Origin: Methylobacillus methanolivorans
GTDB taxonomy: Bacteria; Pseudomonadota; Gammaproteobacteria; Burkholderiales; Methylophilaceae
Direction of reading: 5' to 3'
DNA length: 64,000 nt
Assembly (NCBI RefSeq): GCF_020531845.1
Contig: NZ_JAJAVF010000004.1
Span: forward strand, 476,045-540,044
Shown in pieces: positions 42,995 to 49,915 of the stretch; the first letter of the stretch is position 1; each line of letters opens with the position of its first letter. A program made the translations under genes and the position numbers. The notes below the pieces were generated by a model that was given only the letters and a program-made list of their open reading frames with translations, did no database searches and had not been told where the DNA came from.

Positions 42995-43709
42995 AGCACA
43001 AGGCGGCTTTACCTACATCGGCTTGTTGATGATGATTGCTGTCAGCGGCATCGGCCTCGCGGCGTTGGGGGAGGCCTGGCATACAGCTTCGCAGCGTGAC
43101 AAAGAGCAAGAGCTACTTTTCGTTGGGGCACAAATGCAGGCTGCCATCAAACAGTATTATCAGCAAACACCCAGCCCGATCAAGGAATACCCCGCTACCC
43201 TGCAAGCCCTGTTGCTAGATAAACGCGGCCCCAAGCCACAACATCATTTGCGCAGAATCTACATCGACCCGATGACGGCCAGCAAGGAGTGGGGGCTGAT
43301 CAAGGAGCAGGAACGTATTGTGGGGGTGTATAGTCGTTCCACTGCCAGGCCGTTCAAGCAGGATGGTTTCAGCGAGGCGTATCAGGGGTTTGCAGGCGCT
43401 GAGCGCTACGAGGATTGGCAGTTCTCGGCCAAGCAGGGTGCGGATAGCGGTGTCAGCCGTGCCAATGTTGGCACCCCGTCCAATACCTCCCAGTCTCCAA
43501 CAGCATTATCGGCACCTGCTGCCTCATCTATCCCCACTGCCGTTGCAGAGAGTGGAAGCACGGGTAACCCAGAGAAATATGCCAGTTGTGGCGCTGCACT
43601 AGATGCTGCCAATCTGGCCTGTCATAGCGGGTGTGGCGCGTTAACCTCGCCAGCTTGCCAGAGTTGCTTAGGCTCGGCGTTCAATAGTTATCGACAGTGC
43701 TTGCGCTAA
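42981..43709 (+). CDS. Large pilin-like protein with Cys-rich tail (GspK-like?)
   Basis: About 242 residues. The N-terminus has a prepilin-type site Gly9/Phe10 (AQGG then FTYIGLLMMIAV) but no glutamate at +5, a feature shared with tip pseudopilins such as GspK. After the helix comes a domain with QMQAAIKQYYQQ and RRIYIDPMTASKEWGLI, then a Ser/Pro/Thr-rich linker (about 155-200). The last 35 residues contain seven cysteines (CGAALDAANLACHSGCG, then CQSC and CL), suggesting disulphides or metal binding. ATG 42981 is chosen at the pilin leader; the frame is open further upstream but overlaps the previous gene. Last gene of the operon. Confidence 0.68.
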   Translation: MPSGKAQGGFTYIGLLMMIAVSGIGLAALGEAWHTASQRDKEQELLFVGAQMQAAIKQYYQQTPSPIKEYPATLQALLLDKRGPKPQHHLRRIYIDPMTASKEWGLIKEQERIVGVYSRSTARPFKQDGFSEAYQGFAGAERYEDWQFSAKQGADSGVSRANVGTPSNTSQSPTALSAPAASSIPTAVAESGSTGNPEKYASCGAALDAANLACHSGCGALTSPACQSCLGSAFNSYRQCLR

Positions 43710-43743
43710 ACAACACAAGAGCAGCTGATGTTATGCAGTGGGT

Positions 43744-44337
43744 TTAATAGGTGCTACTGATACGTTGGTATGTCTGTAATACCTTGGGAACGTAAGCCCG
43801 AGTTTCCGCAAATGGCGGGATAACATTGCCATGACGCTTCACCGCACCCGGCCCGGCATTATAGGCAGCAAGGGTCAGGCTGAGGTTGCCATCAAAAGTG
43901 CGTTGCAGTTGGCCGAGGTAACGTGCGCCAGCCATGATGTTTTGCACGGGGTCATAAGCATCGCTAACACCTAGCTGGCGCGCGGTGGCGGGCATGAGTT
44001 GCATCAACCCGGCGGCACCACGTGGGGAAACCGCATGCACTTGGTAGCCTGACTCAGTCTTGATGACGGCATGCAGCAGGGCAGGGTCTAGCTGGTTGGC
44101 CTGTGCCGCGGTGGTGACTACCTCATGGAAAGGCAATGTGCGGGTGCCTGGGGACGAGGGTGAAGCCCCAGCTTCAATGATGCGCCAGGCGCACTCAGGT
44201 GCGGTGCTGGTATTGGAAATATGCATTACTTCGTCGCCGTCATCGTGCAGGCAAATATCGGCACGCGATTCCGGGATCAGTGACAGCCAGGTCCAGAAAG
44301 CCAAGATGAAGATCAAACCAAGTTTAGTCATGACCAT
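43744..44337 (-). CDS. Lytic transglycosylase, SLT family
   Basis: About 197 residues. An N-terminal hydrophobic signal (about 5-25, ending near SRA) is followed by a linker with two cysteines. The SLT domain (about 95-180) has the catalytic glutamate in IKTESGYQ, then SPRGAAGLMQLMPATAR, NIMAGARYLGQL and LAAYNAGPGAV. It cleaves peptidoglycan glycan strands in the periplasm. Position next to a secretion/pilus operon suggests local wall opening for the machine. Start uncertain: ATG 44337 or 44331; a longer frame reaches 44367. Convergent with the T2SS-like operon and divergent from epsA; the dyad at 44388-44405 lies in the shared promoter region. Confidence 0.86.
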   Translation of the reverse strand: MVMTKLGLIFILAFWTWLSLIPESRADICLHDDGDEVMHISNTSTAPECAWRIIEAGASPSSPGTRTLPFHEVVTTAAQANQLDPALLHAVIKTESGYQVHAVSPRGAAGLMQLMPATARQLGVSDAYDPVQNIMAGARYLGQLQRTFDGNLSLTLAAYNAGPGAVKRHGNVIPPFAETRAYVPKVLQTYQRISSTY

Positions 44338-44387
44338 GAGCGTGACGCATGGGTATGACGTGCGCATGAAGGCTGGAAAGTGCAGGA

Positions 44388-44405
44388 CTAGTTCTTTGGG
44401 ACTAG
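44388..44405. promoter_or_regulatory. EpsA-flanking dyad, copy 1
   Basis: CTAGTTCTTTGGGACTAG, an imperfect palindrome with CTAGT/ACTAG arms, about 50 bases upstream of the lytic transglycosylase start and about 165 bases upstream of epsA. A copy with 17 of 18 bases identical in inverted orientation lies at 45472-45489. Probable regulator binding site. Confidence 0.6.
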
Positions 44406-44568
44406 GGTAAGGCGATCTTTTGTCATGTGTTGTTGCTATAACACTATGGGAACAAACGAAACCTGCGATTCGAGCGAATATTGCTCGCTATTGCAATGAT
44501 AATGCCACACCGTTTTCATGGGATTGAAACCTGAGTGCCAGACAATGTGCACAGGGGAGGACGGTCAT

Positions 44569-45387
44569 TTGCTGCAACAACAATCATTCGGGGTTATGGA
44601 TAACTATAACAAGGATCTCACGCCAGACCAGGCTAGTGCTTTTCTGGAGGTGGTTGATGCATCATTGCGGATCAAGAAGAAGGCACAGTTTTTTTCTTGG
44701 TTGCAGGGACATTTTCAGTTTTTGCTACCGCACGAAGTATTACTCTGCGGTTTTGCCATTGGTGCGGGGCGCGTATTTTCGCTGGAGACATTCAGCAGCA
44801 CGCGCTATGTGACGGATGCGCATGTGACCATCGCGATGGATGAAGAGTCAGGCGTGCTGATGAAGGCAATTCAGTCTTGGCAGCATACTGCGCAGCCGGT
44901 GTTGGTAGATCCTTATCTGAAGGATGGTCATTTCGGCAGTTTTACCGTGCCTAAAATCGATGCTGGCAATCTGCAGGAAAGTGAGTTGCGTAATCTGGCT
45001 GCCTACGGCTTGTCTTCCGCTGATGGCAGTATTTCCTCTTTCTTCTGTTTTTCACGCGTGGCTGGTGAGCTTAGTGCCAATCATGCCTACATGTTGGAGT
45101 TGCTGGTGCCTTATTTGCACTCTGTACTCATGCGTGTGAGTGAAGGGATGGCCAATATCAATGAGGTGTTGGGCGATGGTGCGACAGCAGGCTTAATCAC
45201 CGCTCGCGAAAAAGAAATCCTGCAATGGGTGCATACCGGCAAGAGCAATTGGGAAATTGCCACCATCCTCGAAATTAGCCCATTGACGGTAAAAAACCAC
45301 ATGCAAAACATCCTGCGCAAGCTGGATGTACAAAACCGCAGTCATGCGGCAGCCAAGGCCTCGCGTCTCGGCCTGATTCGCCATTAA
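44569..45387 (+). CDS. epsA: LuxR-type regulator EpsA (PEP-CTERM/exopolysaccharide)
   Basis: About 272 residues. An N-terminal sensory domain of about 195 residues, with no recognised ligand motif, is followed by a C-terminal LuxR helix-turn-helix (about residues 205-265; LITAREKEILQWVHTGKSN, LEISPLTVKNHMQNILRKL). Layout and the HTH match EpsA, the regulator first named in the Methylobacillus methanolan cluster and often found beside PEP-CTERM genes. A TTG at 44569 has GGGGAGG eight bases upstream; ATG 44596 and ATG 44518 are alternatives. A PEP-CTERM gene follows at 45654, and two copies of an 18-base dyad flank the gene, suggesting autoregulation and control of neighbours. Confidence 0.82.
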   Translation: MLQQQSFGVMDNYNKDLTPDQASAFLEVVDASLRIKKKAQFFSWLQGHFQFLLPHEVLLCGFAIGAGRVFSLETFSSTRYVTDAHVTIAMDEESGVLMKAIQSWQHTAQPVLVDPYLKDGHFGSFTVPKIDAGNLQESELRNLAAYGLSSADGSISSFFCFSRVAGELSANHAYMLELLVPYLHSVLMRVSEGMANINEVLGDGATAGLITAREKEILQWVHTGKSNWEIATILEISPLTVKNHMQNILRKLDVQNRSHAAAKASRLGLIRH

Positions 45388-45407
45388 GCCTGAGTTTTCC
45401 TTGCCTT

Positions 45408-45436
45408 AGACAAGCGGCGTACCTGCCTGCTTGTCT
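45408..45436 (+). repeat. Hairpin AGACAAGC / GCTTGTCT after epsA
   Basis: Perfect 8-base arms with a 13-base loop, 20 bases past the epsA stop. It lacks a T-run, so it is a weak terminator candidate at best. Confidence 0.45.
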
Positions 45437-45471
45437 CTCTATGAGTCTTGCCAACTCAACACCCGCTCAAC

Positions 45472-45489
45472 CTAGTCCTAAAGAACTAG
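45472..45489. promoter_or_regulatory. EpsA-flanking dyad, copy 2
   Basis: CTAGTCCTAAAGAACTAG, the inverted near-copy (17 of 18) of the dyad at 44388-44405. It lies 165 bases upstream of the PEP-CTERM gene start. No third full copy was noticed in the window. Confidence 0.6.
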
Positions 45490-45653
45490 AACGAGACCAT
45501 ACCTACTTCATATTCCATTTCTAAGATGCTCCCAGTCGCGAATTTTGAGAAGGCGCAGTTGGGTACGTTCGGTAGTGTGCAGCGTGACGAATGTAGCGGC
45601 TCAAAGATGTTTCGTAAGTGTTCTGCTTTTAAATTTTTTCGGGAGTAATAACC

Positions 45654-46439
45654 ATGAATTTCAAGATGAAGGCTTTGGTAGCTGCCGCTGTTGCAGTGAT
45701 GGGTGTTTCTGGTGTTGCAAGTGCTGCAATGGTGGATGGTAAGACTGGCAGTAGTAGCTTGGTGCTGACCATTATTGATGCTAGTAACAATGTTTCTGCT
45801 GCTTTTGATCTGGGCTTTGACTACGCTGGCTTCTCTGTAGGTGGTGCTTCCTCTGCTTCCAGCTTCAGCTGGAACCTGGCCTCCGGGGATTATGCTGATG
45901 CATGGAATGCGATCACTAGCTCCGGCAGCAGTCTTTCCTGGGCGATTGGTGCAACTGACTATGTAGGTAGCATCAGTGAAGCTGGCTCCATGGGTTTCAT
46001 CACGACTTTCCGTGAAGGCCAAACTCTGCCAGACAGCCTGCGCATGGCTCAATTCGGCGCTCCTCAAGCTCAATTTGACCGTTACATTAACGCCAACAAC
46101 GCTCTGGGTAACCACGGTTCCGTTGAAAACGGTGCCAGCATTGGTGGTGGTGCCTTAAATTCCTACGGTGGTCAGTTCTACGTTGGTAACAAGTTCTACG
46201 GCATTGGCCCTCTGGTAACTGGCGCTATCGGTGACGAACTGGGTGTCGTTCAGTACTACAGCGCAGTTGGTTCCCTGGGTAAGCTGACATTCGCTGAATA
46301 CGATGCTTCATTCAAGCTGGATGCCAATGGTGTTCTAACTTATGCCGTTGCTGCTGTACCTGAGCCAGAAACTTATGCCTTGTTGTTGGCAGGTCTTGGC
46401 TTGGTAGGTGCTGCTGCACGTCGTCGCAAGGCTGCTTAA
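45654..46439 (+). CDS. PEP-CTERM sorted surface protein
   Basis: 261-residue exported protein. A signal peptide ends at VASA (about residue 24). The mature domain (about 25-225) is rich in Ser, Gly and Ala, with no recognised fold. The C-terminal sorting signal is VPEPETYALLLAGLGLVGA followed by RRRKAA, the PEP-CTERM pattern processed by exosortase. GGGAG lies upstream of the ATG. Codon choice is strongly biased toward a restricted set, suggesting high expression, as in the next gene. The EpsA-flanking dyad lies 165 bases upstream. Possibly a surface or matrix component linked to exopolysaccharide; inference. Confidence 0.83.
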   Translation: MNFKMKALVAAAVAVMGVSGVASAAMVDGKTGSSSLVLTIIDASNNVSAAFDLGFDYAGFSVGGASSASSFSWNLASGDYADAWNAITSSGSSLSWAIGATDYVGSISEAGSMGFITTFREGQTLPDSLRMAQFGAPQAQFDRYINANNALGNHGSVENGASIGGGALNSYGGQFYVGNKFYGIGPLVTGAIGDELGVVQYYSAVGSLGKLTFAEYDASFKLDANGVLTYAVAAVPEPETYALLLAGLGLVGAAARRRKAA

Positions 46440-46447
46440 TAGCAGTC

Positions 46448-46474
46448 GGTTCCCATCCCACAAGGGTGGGAACC
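46448..46474 (+). repeat. Hairpin GGTTCCCA / TGGGAACC
   Basis: Eight-base perfect arms with an internal CCC/GGG pairing option, between the PEP-CTERM gene and the next gene. Without a T-run it may protect or partly attenuate the transcript, giving different levels of the two gene products. Confidence 0.5.
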
Positions 46475-46519
46475 ATTCCTTGGAAATATCCAATAAAGAT
46501 TGATCACTGGGAGTTTCAA

Positions 46520-47935
46520 ATGCAAGTAAAACAAATGATTCTGGCTGTTGCGGCCACCCTAGCTGCTGGTTCCGTACTGGCTGCCCCTGTAACCCCTGCG
46601 CAGATCGGTGCTGCTCGTACAGCTGGTACCCTGCAAGAGACATGGATCTCTGGCGCTTCTGCTCCTACTTTCAACATCTTCCGTGGTTTTGAACTGGGTT
46701 GCGATGCAAACTCCGTATCCCTGTTCTCCAACTCCAGCTCCGACACCAGCGTTCGCCCTGGTTCCCTGGGTAACTACGCTGCTTACGCCTGTACACGTGG
46801 CGGCCGCGTTTCCGTGGTTTACCACACGGTATTCGACGGTTCCCTGAATGCCTACGCTCCACACATCAATGGCACTCAACTGCAACGTCTGCGTCGCCTG
46901 GAAAACGCTAACTGCGCAATTGCAACCAGCGCTTTCCCTGGTCACGTTAACTACAAGAGCTGCACACTGGTAAACCCAGCTGCTACTCCTGACGGTGCTG
47001 TTGCCAAGCCAGCTGGTGGTTTCTCCGACGTTGAAGCTTCCCTGTTCGGTTTTGACGTTTCTACAGCTGGTACTGAAGTTGAAGCCAACGTAGGTCAAAC
47101 CTTCGGTGTGGCCGTGACTATTCCTCTGTACCGTGCCCTGCAGGTTGCACAAGGCATCTACGCTTCTACAGCTGCTGCCAACGCTGCTGACGCTGCTTTC
47201 AGCCCGGCCAATGCCCCTAACATCTCTTCCTCTCAGTACACATCCATCGTGGCTCAGTTCTCTGGTTACCAGTCCGACTGGTCCCCACTGGTTGGTGATG
47301 CAGGTGCAGGCAAGGCTGTTTACCTGGAGCGTCGTGTTGCCAGCTCCGGTACACAAGCTAGCTCCAATGCTTACTTCCTGAAGAACCCATGCTCCACAGC
47401 AGGTCTGGAGCCAGCTGCAGCGGCTGATAGCGGCGGTAGCTTCTTCGTCACTGAGCACAGCGGTTCCGGTAACGTGAAGACTGCTTTGACAACTCGTGGT
47501 ACCAACAACCAGTTCGCTATCGGTGTTCTGTCCATGGAAAACAACTGGCGCACTGAGTCTGCTGCTAACGCTGGTTACCGTTACCTGAAGCTGGATGGCG
47601 TTCACCCAGAAGCCGGTACAGTTGACGTTAACGCCAACGGTACTGCTGATGGCCTGGAATTCGCTCGCGAATCCGCCATCAACGGCAACTACGGTTTCCA
47701 CATCGAAATGCGTTCTTTCGTGGCTAACACTGCCGATACCTTCGGTCGCAACCTGATCCCAGCGATCACTTCCGCACTGGGTAACCCTAATAACTGCGCT
47801 GACGTACCACGTGGTCTGACACTGAACCCACTGGGCGGCTCCAGCTGCAGCACAGGTAGCTCTAGCGAGCTGGCTGTTGTTGCCAAGGGTACACGCTTCG
47901 GTAACAACTGCGCTGCACAGCAACTGTTCAACTAA
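46520..47935 (+). CDS. Abundant exported protein of unknown function
   Basis: 471 residues. A clear Sec signal peptide (MQVKQMILAVAATLAAGSVLA) directs export. The mature protein is rich in Ala, Gly, Ser and Asn with about nine cysteines, has no PEP-CTERM signal and no recognised enzyme motif. Its start (ETWISGASAPTFNIFRGF) and a later IPLYRALQVAQGIY faintly recall the opening of PstS/DING-type phosphate-binding proteins, but this is weak. Codon use is extreme: CTG, AAC, TTC, GGT, GCT, CGT and TCC dominate, as in very highly expressed genes. ATG 46520 is supported by GGGAG upstream; the longer frame from 46466 runs through the upstream leader. It ends in a strong terminator. Possibly the dominant surface or periplasmic protein of this locus. 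Confidence 0.72.
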   Translation: MQVKQMILAVAATLAAGSVLAAPVTPAQIGAARTAGTLQETWISGASAPTFNIFRGFELGCDANSVSLFSNSSSDTSVRPGSLGNYAAYACTRGGRVSVVYHTVFDGSLNAYAPHINGTQLQRLRRLENANCAIATSAFPGHVNYKSCTLVNPAATPDGAVAKPAGGFSDVEASLFGFDVSTAGTEVEANVGQTFGVAVTIPLYRALQVAQGIYASTAAANAADAAFSPANAPNISSSQYTSIVAQFSGYQSDWSPLVGDAGAGKAVYLERRVASSGTQASSNAYFLKNPCSTAGLEPAAAADSGGSFFVTEHSGSGNVKTALTTRGTNNQFAIGVLSMENNWRTESAANAGYRYLKLDGVHPEAGTVDVNANGTADGLEFARESAINGNYGFHIEMRSFVANTADTFGRNLIPAITSALGNPNNCADVPRGLTLNPLGGSSCSTGSSSELAVVAKGTRFGNNCAAQQLFN

Positions 47936-47973
47936 TACAGCAATAACAAGGGTGAATACCCTGTGATGCACTC

Positions 47974-48006
47974 GCACTTTCCTGCGTAAGCAGGAAAGTG
48001 CTTTTT
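47974..48006 (+). terminator. Strong Rho-independent terminator
   Basis: A 12-base perfect stem GCACTTTCCTGC / GCAGGAAAGTGC with GTAA loop followed by TTTTT. It ends the transcript of the abundant exported protein and separates it from the two-partner secretion genes. Confidence 0.93.
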
Positions 48007-48111
48007 ACTCTCATTCGTCATGGACATGTCATAAGTCATTTCTATGATATGCCCCACTACGGTTGGGGTAATGAAACACCAAGAACCCTCACCGAGAGTG
48101 GCCAGTAAAAC

Positions 48112-49899
48112 ATGGGGAAATCATCAATGATGCTCCGCTTGTTTTATTTGCCATTTTTTTATGTGCATTTTGAGTTCATGAAAGTATCAAGCGTGCGTGT
48201 AACCTCTTTACTGATTTTCACCTGGATGGTGGTGACTGGCCTGTCACCTGTGCTGGCGGCTGAACCACAGGTAGGCACCGTCGCTGACGATGCCACACCG
48301 GAGACAGTCGCTCCTGGAACAGCCACGCCTGCCGATGCAGCGACGGAGCTTGGTGCAGAAGCCGGGCCTGGCGAAACCTTCGACATCATGGAATTCCAGG
48401 TAAAGGGTAATACCGTCTTGCCAGCTGCAAGCATCGAGCAGGCGATCTATCCCTTCCTTGGCGAGGGCAAGACCGTGGATGATGTAGAAGGTGCACGCGC
48501 TGCACTGGAAAAGGCCTTCCATGATCTGGGTTACCCCACGGTATTCGTCAACACGCCCGAACAGGAAATCCTCAACAAGACCGTGCGCCTGGAAGTGCTG
48601 GAAGGACGTATCGAGAAACTACGTGTGGTGGGTGCCAAGTACTACTCGCTGGGCGTCATCAAGTCTCGCGCACCCGAGTTGGCCGAGGGCAAGGTGCCTT
48701 ACTTCCCCAATGTGCAACGCCAGCTGGCCAGCCTGAATGGACAGCAGGACAGGCAGGTGGCCCCGGTCATGCGCGCGGGTAAGACGCCAGGCATGGTGGA
48801 GATCGACCTCAAGGTGGAGGACAAGCTGCCACTGCATGCCAACCTCGAAGTGAATAACCGCTACATGGCCAATACCACCAAGTCGCGACTGGTGGGATCG
48901 GTGCGCTATGACAATCTGTGGCAGCTCGATCACAGCCTGTCGCTGAGTTTTCAGGTCACGCCGGAAAGTACGGACGAAACCCGCGTGCTGTCCGCCAATT
49001 ACTTGATCCCCACGCAGGAAGGCGATTATTGGGCCATGTATGGCGTGATTTCCCGCAGTGATGTGAATGTGGTCAGCGGTGTGGGCGGTGTCAATGTGGT
49101 GGGTAACGGCAATATCTTCGGTGTGCGTTATATCCATCCTCTGCCTGCTCCCTTGCTTTCCGGCTACTTCCACAACCTGAGCGTGGGCGTCGATTACAAG
49201 GATTTCGACGAGGTGATCGGCCTCAATGGCAACAACGTCGACAGCATGCCGATCAGCTATATGCCATTCAGCATGGCCTATGACAGCACGCTGCAAACTA
49301 CCAAGACCACTACGCAGATGAACCTGGGGCTGACCTTTGCCATTCGCGGCGTGATGTCGGATGAAGAGGATTTCTTCAACAAGAAGAATCGCCTGCATAC
49401 CGAAAGCAGCTTTGCCTACCTGCGCGGCGAGCTAAAGCATACCTACCGCCTGCCCAAGGATTGGCAATTGTTCGGCAAGCTGGCAGGCCAGGCTGCCACC
49501 GGGCAGCTGATCTCGAATGAACAGTTCTTCCTCGGTGGTGCCGATTCTGTCCGTGGCTACTACGAAGCCACCGCAGTGGGCGACAAGGGCCTGTATGGCG
49601 TGGCCGAAGTACGTACTCCCTCACTGGCACCGTGGCTGGGCATGAGCACGGGTGAACTGTATGCCTCGCTGTTCTACAGCGCGGGTTATACCTCGGTGTA
49701 TTACCCCGGCCCGAGTGAGCGCGAGCGACTGGACCTCGCCTCGGTGGGCATGGGGCTGCAATTGAAGAAATGGCGCGGTGTATATGCCAACCTCGACCTG
49801 GCCTGGGCACTGAAGGAAACCAAGGGCAAGGAAGGCTCGGCTGGCTTTATCGACAAGGGCGATTCGCTGGTGCATTTCCGCCTGGGTTATGACTGGTAG
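48112..49899 (+). CDS. Two-partner secretion transporter (FhaC/ShlB family)
   Basis: 595-residue Omp85-superfamily outer-membrane barrel that exports the exoprotein encoded 16 bases downstream. The likely signal peptide lies at about residues 23-49, ending VLAAEP. A Pro/Ala/Thr linker follows, then two POTRA domains (about 85-245; IMEFQVKGNTVLP, VRLEVLEGRIEKLRVVG). The barrel begins near LHANLEVNNRYM and contains FFLGGADSVRGYYE, the VRGY motif of FhaC loop L6, and ends with LGYDW. ATG 48112 gives a long n-region; ATG 48127 and 48178 (MKVSSVRV) are alternatives and 48178 gives a conventional signal peptide. Same transcript as the exoprotein gene. Confidence 0.9.
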   Translation: MGKSSMMLRLFYLPFFYVHFEFMKVSSVRVTSLLIFTWMVVTGLSPVLAAEPQVGTVADDATPETVAPGTATPADAATELGAEAGPGETFDIMEFQVKGNTVLPAASIEQAIYPFLGEGKTVDDVEGARAALEKAFHDLGYPTVFVNTPEQEILNKTVRLEVLEGRIEKLRVVGAKYYSLGVIKSRAPELAEGKVPYFPNVQRQLASLNGQQDRQVAPVMRAGKTPGMVEIDLKVEDKLPLHANLEVNNRYMANTTKSRLVGSVRYDNLWQLDHSLSLSFQVTPESTDETRVLSANYLIPTQEGDYWAMYGVISRSDVNVVSGVGGVNVVGNGNIFGVRYIHPLPAPLLSGYFHNLSVGVDYKDFDEVIGLNGNNVDSMPISYMPFSMAYDSTLQTTKTTTQMNLGLTFAIRGVMSDEEDFFNKKNRLHTESSFAYLRGELKHTYRLPKDWQLFGKLAGQAATGQLISNEQFFLGGADSVRGYYEATAVGDKGLYGVAEVRTPSLAPWLGMSTGELYASLFYSAGYTSVYYPGPSERERLDLASVGMGLQLKKWRGVYANLDLAWALKETKGKEGSAGFIDKGDSLVHFRLGYDW

Positions 49900-49915
49900 T
49901 TGAAGGGGTATCAAA

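Noticed and set aside
45486..46115. 209-codon minus-strand open frame overlapping the PEP-CTERM gene
   Set aside because: Mirror of a codon-biased real gene; no start signal or family likeness.
46559..47977. 472-codon open frame on the minus strand opposite the abundant exported protein
   Set aside because: It is an effect of the strong codon bias of the real gene: few stops arise in the mirrored frame. No ribosome binding site, no recognisable domains, and composition unlike a protein.
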